DNA from: Planctomycetaceae bacterium
GTDB taxonomy: Bacteria > Planctomycetota > Planctomycetia > Planctomycetales > Planctomycetaceae
Assembly (NCBI GenBank): GCA_947476295.1
Contig: CANJQC010000006.1
Location: 1-64,000 of the forward strand
Length of the DNA stretch: 64,000 bases
Direction of reading: 5' to 3'
Made by a program: the position numbers and the translations under genes. The notes beneath the pieces were generated by a model. The model saw nothing but the letters and a program-made list of their open reading frames with translations, searched no databases and was not told the DNA's origin. This document shows, piece after piece, positions 33,359-43,769 of the stretch (positions are counted from its first letter, which is position 1; each line of letters starts with the position of its first letter).

Positions 33359-33910
33359 CTAATTCTCTGCGCCAGCAAATTCAAACGGACTAGGCTCACC
33401 CTTGACCCAAACTGCCTGATGCAAAACCTTTGATTCTGAAACCACAATCGGATTCAAGGACGCCCTGCCCCACGCGATTTCCAGCGGAAGTTTAGCGTAA
33501 TCGACTATACACCCATCACGGCTGTAGCAGCTTAAGTCGTGTACTGAACCCATGAAAATACAATCGACCGGGCACGGATCCACACACAGCGCGCAGAACA
33601 TGCACTTCGTATAATCGATCGTGTAGCCATTAATCCGAAAGCCTTTACCGACAGGACTTTTTTCCTTGTCGATATAGATGCAGTCAACCGGGCAGGCCAC
33701 AGCGCACTTGTCGCAGCCGATGCAGGTGGTGAGGTCAAAGCGATGAAATCCACGATAGCGTGGCTTTACTTTAAGCGGCACTTCAGGGTATTCGTAGACT
33801 TCTGTAAACGTCCGTCGGTTGTATGTCTTCAACATCGTCAACATCGTGACGTACATGCCCTGCAGCACGGTTGTTACAGACATCCAGACATTTTGGAACC
33901 ACATCAACAT
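33359..33910 (-). CDS. nuoI: NADH-quinone oxidoreductase subunit I
   Basis: [18 protein letters not shown] and [19 protein letters not shown] 2x[4Fe-4S]; start [12 protein letters not shown] upstream of this Met appears spurious. Confidence 0.9.
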   Translation of the reverse strand: MLMWFQNVWMSVTTVLQGMYVTMLTMLKTYNRRTFTEVYEYPEVPLKVKPRYRGFHRFDLTTCIGCDKCAVACPVDCIYIDKEKSPVGKGFRINGYTIDYTKCMFCALCVDPCPVDCIFMGSVHDLSCYSRDGCIVDYAKLPLEIAWGRASLNPIVVSESKVLHQAVWVKGEPSPFEFAGAEN

Positions 33911-34121
33911 GTGAATCGACCCTCGGTCGCGCGGCCTTGCTGTTGAATTGTTCAAAGCGCAGCATCCGGCTTTGAAAACACTGTCGTCAGAATTATAGGT
34001 CTGGCCCCGGGGGACGCAACTGCCTTGAACTCCATCCTGGCATTGGGAAGCTGAAAATTGTGCTTTTTCCGTCGCAGAAAACTTGTTCGTGGACATGCAG
34101 GTCGCAGTTCGCCGAAAGGCT

Positions 34122-35822
34122 CTAGCCGGCGTACGCTTCCAATGATTCCTGCCCCTGGCGGGTGCAGAAATCGCCAAAGGATTCGGATCCTTTGCGGTCC
34201 GCTTTGTACGCTGCGAGCAGCGGCACAAGGGTCGGGACGATGTCTTCCATCGGCACCATGTCTTTGTAGATGAAGCCAAGCCGAGTTCCTTCCGGGTTAC
34301 CGCCAAGGAACATTGTGTATTTGCCGACGGCTTTGCCAACGAGCCCAATATCCGGTGTGTATGGTCGAGCGCACCCATTCGGACAGCCGGTCATGTGGAC
34401 GGCGATCTTGTCAGACTGCATGCCGAGTTTCGCGATTGCGATGTCCAGATCGTCAATAATCCCCGGCAACGCACGTTCGGATTCCGTGATGGAAAGTCCA
34501 CAGGTTGGAAAAGCGGGACATGCTATCGCATAGCGTCGTACCAGCGACAATTCATCCGCACTCTTCATGCCATGTTCGGCCATGATGCGATTAACTTCAG
34601 CCTTGTCTTTGGGATCGACGTCGCACAGAATGACGCTTTGCAGCGCAGTTAGCCGGGTATCCATGCCGAAGCGACGCAGAAGGACTCGCAGACCAGCTTT
34701 GATTCGCAGACCGCCTTCGTCCTTGATACGCCCGTTTTCGATATTGATGCCAAGGAAGAGCTTCCCATCGCCCTGTTCATGCCAGCCGATATGATCATCG
34801 ACGCCGGTCACTTCAGCGGGATGCGGATCGGGTAGCCCCTTCCCGTAATACTGTTCCACCATCGCTTTGAATTTCGGAACGCCCCAGTCGGCGATCAGAT
34901 ACTTCAAGCGAGCGATTTTGCGATCTTCGCGATTGCCGAAGTCTCTCTGCACCTTCACAATGGCTTCGCAGACTGCGACTACCTGATCTGCCGTTGCGTA
35001 AGCAATTCGCTGAGCCAGTGCGGGAAATGTTTTTTCGGCGCTTGGCGTACGTCCCATACCGCCGCCCGCGAGTACGTTGTAGCCGACGATTGAATCGTTT
35101 TCGACGATCGCCATCAGGCCGAGATCATGCGTATAGAGGTCGATGCAGTTATCGTCCGGCAGTGCGATACCCATTTTGAATTTGCGCGGCAGGTAACGAG
35201 CTCCGTAAATCGGTTCTTCGACTGGCTTGAATTCTGTCGTATCGACTTCTTCGCCGTTCTCATCTTTCAGCCAAAGATCATAATAGGCGGTCGTTCGCGG
35301 CTTAAAGTGCTCCGCCAGTTGTTGTGACAACGCCTGCATCTGCTCGTAGATCTTCGTTTTATAAGGTGCCGGGCAGGCCATCACGTTGCGATTGACGTCG
35401 CCACACGCAGCCAGCGTTGTGAGTTTCGTTTCATTGATGGCGCGAATCGCTTCTCGAAGATCGCCCTTCAGCACGCCGTGCAGCTGAAATCCCTGGCGGC
35501 TGGTGATTCGCAAAGTTCCACTGGCCAGTTTTTCACAGAGATCCAGTTCGGCCAGAAATTGGGCAGCGGTGACTCGACCGCCAGGAATTCGAGTCCTCAC
35601 CATGCACGAATATTGTTTGCCCAGCAGCTTGCCGTCAGCTCCCTTGGCCTTACGAGTATCGCGGTCGTCCTGCAGATAGGATCCATGATGCTTCAACAGC
35701 GTTGCTGCGTCGTCGGAAAATTCCGGGTTATCATTCCGGATTTCTTCTGCCAGTGTTCCTCGCAACTGGTGCGATGCATCTTTCAACAGTTCGACTTTGC
35801 TGAGTTTTGGTTCTTCAGACAT
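34122..35822 (-). CDS. cysI: Assimilatory sulfite reductase hemoprotein (CysI-type)
   Basis: [64 protein letters not shown]. Confidence 0.93.
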   Translation of the reverse strand: MSEEPKLSKVELLKDASHQLRGTLAEEIRNDNPEFSDDAATLLKHHGSYLQDDRDTRKAKGADGKLLGKQYSCMVRTRIPGGRVTAAQFLAELDLCEKLASGTLRITSRQGFQLHGVLKGDLREAIRAINETKLTTLAACGDVNRNVMACPAPYKTKIYEQMQALSQQLAEHFKPRTTAYYDLWLKDENGEEVDTTEFKPVEEPIYGARYLPRKFKMGIALPDDNCIDLYTHDLGLMAIVENDSIVGYNVLAGGGMGRTPSAEKTFPALAQRIAYATADQVVAVCEAIVKVQRDFGNREDRKIARLKYLIADWGVPKFKAMVEQYYGKGLPDPHPAEVTGVDDHIGWHEQGDGKLFLGINIENGRIKDEGGLRIKAGLRVLLRRFGMDTRLTALQSVILCDVDPKDKAEVNRIMAEHGMKSADELSLVRRYAIACPAFPTCGLSITESERALPGIIDDLDIAIAKLGMQSDKIAVHMTGCPNGCARPYTPDIGLVGKAVGKYTMFLGGNPEGTRLGFIYKDMVPMEDIVPTLVPLLAAYKADRKGSESFGDFCTRQGQESLEAYAG

Positions 35823-36085
35823 CTGGATCTTGTTTCCCGTGCGCAAATAATAAAATTGAATCCCCAAGGGCAGGACACGCAACTCCGAGTATAGGTCGAG
35901 CCGTTTTTCTTGAACAGGCGTTCGGTGGAATCCGTTCCCGACAGACGGAAATCAGCCAGCGCCTGAGAAAATAGAGGTTCAGCAGATTCGCAGTCGATGC
36001 GAACATCTGCTGGAATGATTGGTGGATTTGCAAACCGACGGGAGGGTTTGCTGTTTATTTGGTCCTGTTGGCGGGGGTTTACGCG

Positions 36086-39000
36086 ATGTCTCTGCGCGAT
36101 CTGGAAGAATCGATCGGGTTTGTTTCGCATCAGTCGGGTGAGCAGAAAACCGAATCTCGAACGAGTATTACCGGTTACATCGTACTCAAACTTCTGGCCA
36201 ACGGATTACCGATTCCTAAATGCTTTGAGGACCACGATCGCCTAGGGGCGCCGCGGTTGCTTAGCACGTATCATCATCGACTCAAGCGACTTGATTCCAT
36301 CCACTGTCCCGCAGACGCACGTATCGAAGCGTTTCTGCGTCGATACTTTGATCGCGTCAAAGGCTGCAGCGCACTAAGACTGCCCGACCTGACTGTCATT
36401 CTTGACCGCCATGGAATCGCCCGTGAGCTGTCGCTGCCGCACGACGGCGACGAGTATCAGAATGAATTCGGATCATCATATCGTGTGCGAAACGGAGTGT
36501 TGCACAATCCGGCAAATGATCGCCGCACGACGGAAGGTACGTTCCACATCACCGAAGGCGGATTGACGATTCCTCGCGACAAGAAAGTCGTTCCGAAAGC
36601 AGCATTCGCGGCGTTATTCAAGCAGGCAATGAATCCACCTGTCAGCCTGTTGCAGTTGCCCTTTACTCACAATGATCCCATTCCGGCTAGGGCCTTCGTG
36701 TCGCTGCTGATCAGGCCGATTCTGTGTCCAGATGTACCGGGCTATTGCGAGCAGCAGTCGATGGAAATTCGACTCTTCGTCCCCGGAGCGCTCGTCAGCA
36801 ATCTGGACTTCGTCGAATCAATTTTTGGCAACGCCGGGGATCCGTTTCTGCCATCTCACGACGCCGCGCTGGATATCGATCACTGGAGCGGCCATACGGG
36901 CTGTGTCATTCTGGCCCCTCATCTGGTCCACGTCACGAAAAAGGATGTCGGCCTGCCTGCCTGGGACGAAGCCACCGAACGTCAACGCGAAGACGGCATG
37001 TGCTGGAAATCAGAAGACGAAAAGTACAATGATGGAGTCCCATTCAAGCTCACGTGTCGAGACGAAGAAGGCGTGATCGTCACTTTGATCGCTGACAACT
37101 ATTACGGGTACTGCAAGAAAGAAGTCAAAACGCAGCTCAGTTATGCCGCCAACCTCGGGGGGCAGGTCGAAGAAGAACATGCCGGCGGGGCGATGGCGTT
37201 TGCCAGTTTCAATCTGGGAGATGAATTCTCCGCAGACAGCCGACGCTACAATAACCGTACGTTCTCCGATATGGCGCGCGATTATAAATCCCTCATGCAT
37301 GTGCAGCCGGAAGGCTACGCCGTCGATGCGACGCATTCGAACGTCATCTACGTTTCAGAAAATGCGAGATTCACAGTCAGCGATCAGCGTATTTCATGGC
37401 ACGTCAATAGTGTCAGTCACGATATCCCGCTGCGTCCGGGATACATCTACATCACACCATCCGGCTACAAAGTTCGTCTGGAAAAGCACCCGGCAGCTCC
37501 GTCCTGGCGATTGATCGGCACGCTTTTCGAGGGCGTGTTCTGTCACAAGCCATGCACCGTGAGCGGTGGTGGAAAAAGTGAAATCAGCAAATCAATCGCC
37601 GATTACCTACTGCACGGCCCGATCTTTGTCGCCGATGCTGAACATGACATGGATCTGGCTCAGGAGATATTTGACAGGGACTATTCAGATCGGTGGAGAC
37701 CCGGCGGAAGCGTTCAGCCAGATTACACAAAGAAGCCGACGCGCAAGGTGCTGGACAAGTCGAGGTCACTCGGCAGCGTCATCAAACTGTTGACACCCTC
37801 TGTGGATTACACTGACACGTACAACCAATGGCTGGAAGATATTCCGGATCATATTTATGCGATCGTGTTCATTATTAAGCGGATGCACTCCGGCAATCCC
37901 GACGAATGGCGAAAACAGTTTTCCGTGGACATTACGAACGGTCATCCAGGCCATGAACTTAAATTCGGCGATCGGAAACTGGTTGGCACATATTTGCGAA
38001 TTGGGCTGTTCGGCGAAAGCACCTGGCGCACGTACAAACTGCGTCAGGACTTTGCACCGGCTCAGAAGGTTCAGATGGAGGATGATATTACCGCGTCTGT
38101 CGTCGTACCGCGTCGCGCGCTACAGCATCTTGGAAATGCGATCACGGAAGAAACCAGCTACAAATTTGTCAGGAACTGCGAATATCGACTCTTCCAGCGT
38201 CCCGACGATGCCGTCCATCGCGGGCTGGATAAGCAGACCGAAGCTGACCTTGCACGGTCGGACAATTTCATCGTCAACTTTGAGCCGTTGTCACGCAATC
38301 AGGTCAATGAGATTTGTGATCGTCCGGTCGATCTGAGCCAGTTTACACAGCCGATGCAGCAACTGCTTCATGACATGCAGCAGACGGCCGACAGTTACGT
38401 CGTCTGTTCCAACACGCCGCGTATGGTGAATGGCGCGCCGAGTCGCAATCCTCGCTATCTGCAGCCGCTGCCCGTGTTAATCGATCCTGTGAATCGACAT
38501 GTGGCGGAAATGGGTATGCGGCTGTCGCGAGCGGTCCCCGTCGATAAACCTGTACACACGCCGGTGCAGGCCATTCTGATCGGTCGCCGCAATAATCCGC
38601 CTGAACCGGCTCGAGGTATTCGCGCCCTGTCGGTCTACAATCCGATTCATTATCAGGAATTGCCGGAACTGTTCATGGACTTCGTGAGTGCGCTCACTGG
38701 CAAGAGCCCGTCCACAACCGGTGCCGGCAGTGAAGGTGCGTTGACGAAAGGGCCATTCAACTGTCTGCGCCCGATCACGGATTTGAACAACGCACTTGTG
38801 AGCTACCTGCTCACGGGTCTTGCCGGATTTTCGACACCGGCCGGATTCATTGGCAGCCGCGTGCGTGTCGATCATGACATCAGTCTGTTGATTCCGGAGA
38901 TTTGGTGTCGCCTGAGTGCTGAAGAACGGTCTCCGAAGTATTTGATTGCCGAGCAACTGCTGGAGAAGTTGGACGACTACGAATTCAACGGCCGGTTGAT

Positions 39001-39556
39001 TCCGGCCAGTCGTCTGGGCTGGCGGATTACATCACGATTTATTCGTCGATTTGCCGGACGCGTGTTCGACAATCCGAAGAAAGTCTTCGATACGGAAATT
39101 CTGCAGCCGGAAACACAGGATGCTGCTGCGTTCGCTGACGGCATTCTGTACATCGCCGAAGCACAGCAGCGGATTGCGAAGATGTACTTTGAGGATGGTT
39201 CGATCGATATCGCCTGTCCGCCATTGAAGGCACTGCTGCACATCATGGTCGAAGGATCGTTTGAGAAAAAGTCGATTCGTGATCTCGAGATTCGAACAAT
39301 GTTTACTAAGGAATCATTACTGGCCTCTGACTGGTACACCGATCGGCTGCGACTGCGTCAACTGCGTGAACAGCAGTTGTGGCAGCGTCACGTCCAGTCG
39401 CTGGAGACGTTCTTCAGCAGCAATGAATTCCCAGAGGAAAAAATGAGTATGAATATCTCCGGACGACTGGAAAAATCCCGCCAGCGATTGAATACCGTGC
39501 TGTCGGCAGAGTATCTGACGGAGCTGCAGGGGTCGCTGGGGACCGATCGATTGTAA
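36086..39556 (+). CDS. PPi-type phosphoenolpyruvate carboxykinase
   Basis: ~1157 aa; NLDFVESIFGNAGDPFLP, HTGCVILAPHL, CHKPCTVSGGGKSEISKSI, RSLGSVIKLLTPS, GKSPSTTGAGSEGALTKGPFN match what I recall of Propionibacterium PPi-PEPCK. Confidence 0.88.
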   Translation: MSLRDLEESIGFVSHQSGEQKTESRTSITGYIVLKLLANGLPIPKCFEDHDRLGAPRLLSTYHHRLKRLDSIHCPADARIEAFLRRYFDRVKGCSALRLPDLTVILDRHGIARELSLPHDGDEYQNEFGSSYRVRNGVLHNPANDRRTTEGTFHITEGGLTIPRDKKVVPKAAFAALFKQAMNPPVSLLQLPFTHNDPIPARAFVSLLIRPILCPDVPGYCEQQSMEIRLFVPGALVSNLDFVESIFGNAGDPFLPSHDAALDIDHWSGHTGCVILAPHLVHVTKKDVGLPAWDEATERQREDGMCWKSEDEKYNDGVPFKLTCRDEEGVIVTLIADNYYGYCKKEVKTQLSYAANLGGQVEEEHAGGAMAFASFNLGDEFSADSRRYNNRTFSDMARDYKSLMHVQPEGYAVDATHSNVIYVSENARFTVSDQRISWHVNSVSHDIPLRPGYIYITPSGYKVRLEKHPAAPSWRLIGTLFEGVFCHKPCTVSGGGKSEISKSIADYLLHGPIFVADAEHDMDLAQEIFDRDYSDRWRPGGSVQPDYTKKPTRKVLDKSRSLGSVIKLLTPSVDYTDTYNQWLEDIPDHIYAIVFIIKRMHSGNPDEWRKQFSVDITNGHPGHELKFGDRKLVGTYLRIGLFGESTWRTYKLRQDFAPAQKVQMEDDITASVVVPRRALQHLGNAITEETSYKFVRNCEYRLFQRPDDAVHRGLDKQTEADLARSDNFIVNFEPLSRNQVNEICDRPVDLSQFTQPMQQLLHDMQQTADSYVVCSNTPRMVNGAPSRNPRYLQPLPVLIDPVNRHVAEMGMRLSRAVPVDKPVHTPVQAILIGRRNNPPEPARGIRALSVYNPIHYQELPELFMDFVSALTGKSPSTTGAGSEGALTKGPFNCLRPITDLNNALVSYLLTGLAGFSTPAGFIGSRVRVDHDISLLIPEIWCRLSAEERSPKYLIAEQLLEKLDDYEFNGRLIPASRLGWRITSRFIRRFAGRVFDNPKKVFDTEILQPETQDAAAFADGILYIAEAQQRIAKMYFEDGSIDIACPPLKALLHIMVEGSFEKKSIRDLEIRTMFTKESLLASDWYTDRLRLRQLREQQLWQRHVQSLETFFSSNEFPEEKMSMNISGRLEKSRQRLNTVLSAEYLTELQGSLGTDRL

Positions 39557-39836
39557 TTCTGCCGAGTCTGCCGTTTTCTTCGCTTGTCCTTCATTGGTTG
39601 TTCAATTTCATGCCACTTCCTGCTGTGCTTCAAATTCAGCAGCTTCTGAGCGGTCGCCTAGTTTGTCGATGTGTCAGCACAGGGCCGAACGATTTACAAG
39701 CGAATGACGGACAAACGAATGAGTCCGCAGAAGGGCTTCATCGACCGCTTTCTTTCTTTGCTGCTGATGCGTACCATCTATGCAACATAACTTGTACTCC
39801 ACGCAGCCGAAAATGACACATTTGAGACCCCGGCAT

Positions 39837-39898
39837 AGTAACCCGAAGCGTCAGCGAGGAATGGGGAGTTCGAGCCCTCGCTGACGCTTCGGGTTACT
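39837..39898. repeat. Perfect inverted repeat (23-nt arms)
   Basis: AGTAACCCGAAGCGTCAGCGAGG ... CCTCGCTGACGCTTCGGGTTACT. Confidence 0.95.
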
Positions 39899-39951
39899 GT
39901 CAATTTCGACCGCGTGAGGCATAGTATCACTGAATTTTTACAGAACGAGCC

Positions 39952-41853
39952 ATGAACCCCATTTCGAAAGTCCTGACACTTGGGCGTAACATTACGCTGT
40001 TTCCTGTTATTCACGGCAGTGGAGACTTTGCCGTTGAAGTGCGGCGCCTGATGCTGTCTCAGAAGTTCTCATGTCTTGCTGTGCCGCTGCCGCCGTCCTT
40101 TCAGCAGGACGTCGAGGGCGCTGTCGAACGCCTGCCTGTGGTCTCAGTTGTGCTGCAACGCGAGCCCATGACGGCGTTCAGCGGGACCCAGACCGACTTC
40201 GAATCCGGACACGAATTTGATACTGACGAAGGTGAACGTCCAGTCGCAAGTTACGTCCCAATCGATCCCTGTCAACCGGTGATCGCAGCGCTGCGAATCG
40301 CGCGGCAGGAACGCATGGTTCGCGCCTTTATCGATATCGAAACAGATCAATATATCTCTCGCTCGGCGGTCTTGCCCGATCCTTATGCGCTTAAGCGAGT
40401 TCGACCAGAACAGTTTGCTGCGGCTGTGTTGCCCGCATTACCCGCTCCGGAAGATGAAGCGCAGCAAACTCGCATCAACTGGATGGCCAGTGAGCTGCAT
40501 CGCCTGTCAACGCGGTTTGAATCTGTGCTGTGTCTCTGCAACATTATGGACTGGCCGTGGCTGCGAGATTCATTCAACAGTGCCACCGAACGGCCCGCAG
40601 ATCCGGACTGGTCCGAAACATCGACAGAAACCTACAGCGTGTCACCGCGAACGCTGGCATTCGTACTAGGCGAACTGCCGTTTATCACCGGTCAGTACGA
40701 ACAGGCGCGAGTGGATCTGGATGACGATGAGAATATGTCGATTGATGGAATTAAATCGTTGCTGATCCATGCGCGAGGACGGTATCGGGAAGAATTCAAA
40801 TCCCGAGCGCGTCGGATTACTCCATTTCTGCTGTTGAATTGTCTCAAGTACATCCGAAATCTGTCCCTGATGGAACGACGATTTACGCCCGACCTTTACA
40901 CGCTGGTCGTCGCGGCTCAGCAGACAGCCGGAGATCAGTATGCGATCCATGTGGCCGAATCGGCACGTGACTATCCGTTTCCTCCTGGCGAAGATCTGCC
41001 CGAAGCTCGATTCGGTGTGGATCGCGTGTTACTGCCGGACGGTACGGAGCTGGAACCCGTCAGCCGTCTGCCTGGGCATCCGGTCGTCTGGCGAAGTTGT
41101 CGCTTGAATGCTCGCCCCGATCTTAAGTCCAAAGTCGAATGGCAGAAGTCGTGGAATCCCTTCGGGCAATGCAGTTGGCCTCCTGAAGACCTTTCCATTG
41201 AACGCTTCCGCACACATGTCAAGGATGTGGCACTGGATCTGATCGGTAACGACCTTGCGAAGACCGAGAAATTTACCTCCAGCATGAAAGACGGACTCGA
41301 TATTCGCGAGACGCTGCGCAATTGGCATGTGGGTGAACTGCACGTCAAGGTCTTTCCACCAGCACGAGGCAAGATTGACTGTGTGGTGATGCTGTTTGAT
41401 TCACCGGCGGATCCACGAGAATATCCGTGGCGCATCACGTGGCATGCTGAGCATCATGACGAATCGACGTTGTCACTCTTTGCCACCAGCTTTCTGGAAG
41501 AAATGGTCGGCCCCGGGATTGCACTGGCACGCTACGGTGGCTGCATGTTTTTGTTTCCGCCGCGACCGATTCAGGATATCTGGCGCGACCCGCAGTTCGA
41601 TTTCGTGGACACTCTGGAGGAACGACTCCTGGCAGCGGGCCTGCATTATTCGACAGAGCGGCATGTGGCCCTGATGAGTTACCAACCTCCGGGTGCCGGA
41701 TGGCGTCGCCTGGCCAGTAAGTACAAGAAGAAGATTGTGCATGTTCCGTTGAGTCGATTTGGTTCGGCAACGATTGAAAAACTGCGGATGTTCCATGTGC
41801 TGAATGGTCACCATGTGCGAACCTTTGCAGAACACTTTATTCGGAAGCCATAG
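39952..41853 (+). CDS. Conserved-looking hypothetical protein, 633 aa
   Basis: Long intact ORF; N-terminal LFPVIHGSGDFAVEVRRLMLSQKFSCLAVPLPPSFQ. Confidence 0.8.
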   Translation: MNPISKVLTLGRNITLFPVIHGSGDFAVEVRRLMLSQKFSCLAVPLPPSFQQDVEGAVERLPVVSVVLQREPMTAFSGTQTDFESGHEFDTDEGERPVASYVPIDPCQPVIAALRIARQERMVRAFIDIETDQYISRSAVLPDPYALKRVRPEQFAAAVLPALPAPEDEAQQTRINWMASELHRLSTRFESVLCLCNIMDWPWLRDSFNSATERPADPDWSETSTETYSVSPRTLAFVLGELPFITGQYEQARVDLDDDENMSIDGIKSLLIHARGRYREEFKSRARRITPFLLLNCLKYIRNLSLMERRFTPDLYTLVVAAQQTAGDQYAIHVAESARDYPFPPGEDLPEARFGVDRVLLPDGTELEPVSRLPGHPVVWRSCRLNARPDLKSKVEWQKSWNPFGQCSWPPEDLSIERFRTHVKDVALDLIGNDLAKTEKFTSSMKDGLDIRETLRNWHVGELHVKVFPPARGKIDCVVMLFDSPADPREYPWRITWHAEHHDESTLSLFATSFLEEMVGPGIALARYGGCMFLFPPRPIQDIWRDPQFDFVDTLEERLLAAGLHYSTERHVALMSYQPPGAGWRRLASKYKKKIVHVPLSRFGSATIEKLRMFHVLNGHHVRTFAEHFIRKP

Positions 41854-42036
41854 CTGAAGCGGAGCCTGAACATTCCATGCAGGCCATGTCTTCAGCTACG
41901 CGACGATTGACCTTCAACGCAGGGAAACTACGATTCCCGCGTACGACTATTATATATTGACCATGTTTTCCGACACCGGCCGGTCGGGAACGACATGTGA
42001 AAACGATCGATTGCAGACTTAGAGGGAGTTACAAGA

Positions 42037-42597
42037 ATGGACCGGGACGAAATCCTGATGGATGCCGAAGAGCGTATGGAGAAGGCCGTCAACGTGCTCG
42101 CCAATGCTTTGAAAGGTATTCGCACAGGGCGGGCCAATCCGGGGCTGGTGGATTCGGTGCGGGTCGAATACTACGGGTCGCCGACGCCGTTGAAGCAGGT
42201 CGCAAATATCAGCGTGCCGGAGCCTCAGCAGATCCTCATCCGTCCATTCGACACAAGCATTCTCGACGCGATTGCAAAGGCGATCACGTCGAGTGAACTT
42301 GGAATGGTGCCGAACAACGACGGCCGCGTGATCCGGCTGAATGTACCGCCGCTATCGACGGAACGCCGCAAGCAGATGGCCAGTCGCATCAAGGATCTTG
42401 CTGAAGAGTCCCGCGTGGCAATTCGCAACGTTCGCCGTGATGCGAACAAGAGCGCGGACAATGCTGAGAAAGACAAGTCGATGTCTGAAGATGACTGCAA
42501 GCACACTAAGGATCAGGTTCAGGAATTGACAAAGAAGTACGAAGCCATCGTAAACGACCGTGCGGCAGGAAAAGAAAAAGAAGTTATGGAAAATTAG
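42037..42597 (+). CDS. frr: Ribosome recycling factor
   Basis: IRTGRANPGLVDSVRVEYYGSPTPLKQVANISVPEPQQILIRPFD...LTKKYEAIVNDRAAGKEKEVMEN. Confidence 0.97.
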   Translation: MDRDEILMDAEERMEKAVNVLANALKGIRTGRANPGLVDSVRVEYYGSPTPLKQVANISVPEPQQILIRPFDTSILDAIAKAITSSELGMVPNNDGRVIRLNVPPLSTERRKQMASRIKDLAEESRVAIRNVRRDANKSADNAEKDKSMSEDDCKHTKDQVQELTKKYEAIVNDRAAGKEKEVMEN

Positions 42598-42980
42598 CCG
42601 ATGACCATCTCCTGAAAATACGGGATAAACACAATTCCTCCGACCAAGGCCGCACCAATAGCGGCGATCAACACTGCCCCGGCAGCGACATCTTTGGCCT
42701 TGCCGGCCAGTGGATGATGATCGGGACTTGCCAAATCCGTCAGACATTCCAGCGCCGTATTGAACGCTTCGGCAGTCCACACGGCCACCATTGACAATGC
42801 GATCAGGCACCATTCGATCCGCGAAATCTGAAATGCTAAGCCTGTGGCACAAACGATCATCGTCGCCACCGCGTGGAGCCATGCGTTGTGCTGAGACTGC
42901 ATCATGAACCTCAGTCCTCGCACCGCATGTGAAAAACTGGCACCTCGCGCACAAATCGAGAACTTCGGGGGATTCGACAT
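42594..42980 (-). CDS. dgkA: Diacylglycerol kinase family protein
   Basis: FSHAVRGLRFMMQSQHNAWLHA...EAFNTALECLTDLASPDHHPLAGKAKDVAAGAVLI. Confidence 0.93.
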   Translation of the reverse strand: MSNPPKFSICARGASFSHAVRGLRFMMQSQHNAWLHAVATMIVCATGLAFQISRIEWCLIALSMVAVWTAEAFNTALECLTDLASPDHHPLAGKAKDVAAGAVLIAAIGAALVGGIVFIPYFQEMVIG

Positions 42981-43019
42981 AGGGAACCTGCCGTTACAAT
43001 CATTCAGGGAATAACACCT

Positions 43020-43613
43020 CTAACCGTGCAGCGTGCCCTTGGAGCTTGGGACTCCGGTTTGGCGCGGGTCGATGCTGACTGCCATGCGAAGAGCGCGTGC
43101 GGTGGATTTGAAGATGGCTTCGGCAACGTGATGACTGTTCGAGCCGTGATGCAACATCAGGTGCAGATTCATCAGAGCATTGCTGGAAACAGCCGTCCAG
43201 AATTCCTGCACCAGCTGTGTATCGAATTCGCCGATCTTCTCTGTCAGAAACTCAACGCGGTACACAAAGGCCATGCGACCACTCAGATCGACCGCAGAAG
43301 TCACCAGGGTCTCTTCCATTGGTAACGTCGAATGTCCGTACCGGCAGATTCCCTTCTTGTCGCCCACAGCCTGATTCAGGCAGCGTCCCAGACAGATTCC
43401 AACATCCTCAACCGTGTGATGCTGATCAACGTGCAGATCGCCAACGGCATTCACCGTCAGGTCAAACAATCCGTGTCGCGCAAACAGAGTCAACATATGG
43501 TCAAAGAATCCGACGCCGGTAGAAATGTCTGACTTGCCACTGCCGTCCAGGTTGATCGACAGCTCAATCTGAGTCTCCGCAGTGTTACGCGTGATTGATG
43601 CAGAACGAGTCAT
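43020..43613 (-). CDS. hisB: Imidazoleglycerol-phosphate dehydratase
   Basis: [41 protein letters not shown]...[14 protein letters not shown]. Confidence 0.97.
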   Translation of the reverse strand: MTRSASITRNTAETQIELSINLDGSGKSDISTGVGFFDHMLTLFARHGLFDLTVNAVGDLHVDQHHTVEDVGICLGRCLNQAVGDKKGICRYGHSTLPMEETLVTSAVDLSGRMAFVYRVEFLTEKIGEFDTQLVQEFWTAVSSNALMNLHLMLHHGSNSHHVAEAIFKSTARALRMAVSIDPRQTGVPSSKGTLHG

Positions 43614-43769
43614 TGAAGGGAAACCAAAAACAGAGAGCAAGGTACAAATGGCATAGCAACGCGCAATCTTGCGCTGCGAACCGCCAGAATCGACCAGAAG
43701 TCGATCGGGCATTCACGACTGAGCCAGCTTGGTGCGGCACGCCCGTCATATTCGGCATAATCGCGATTG

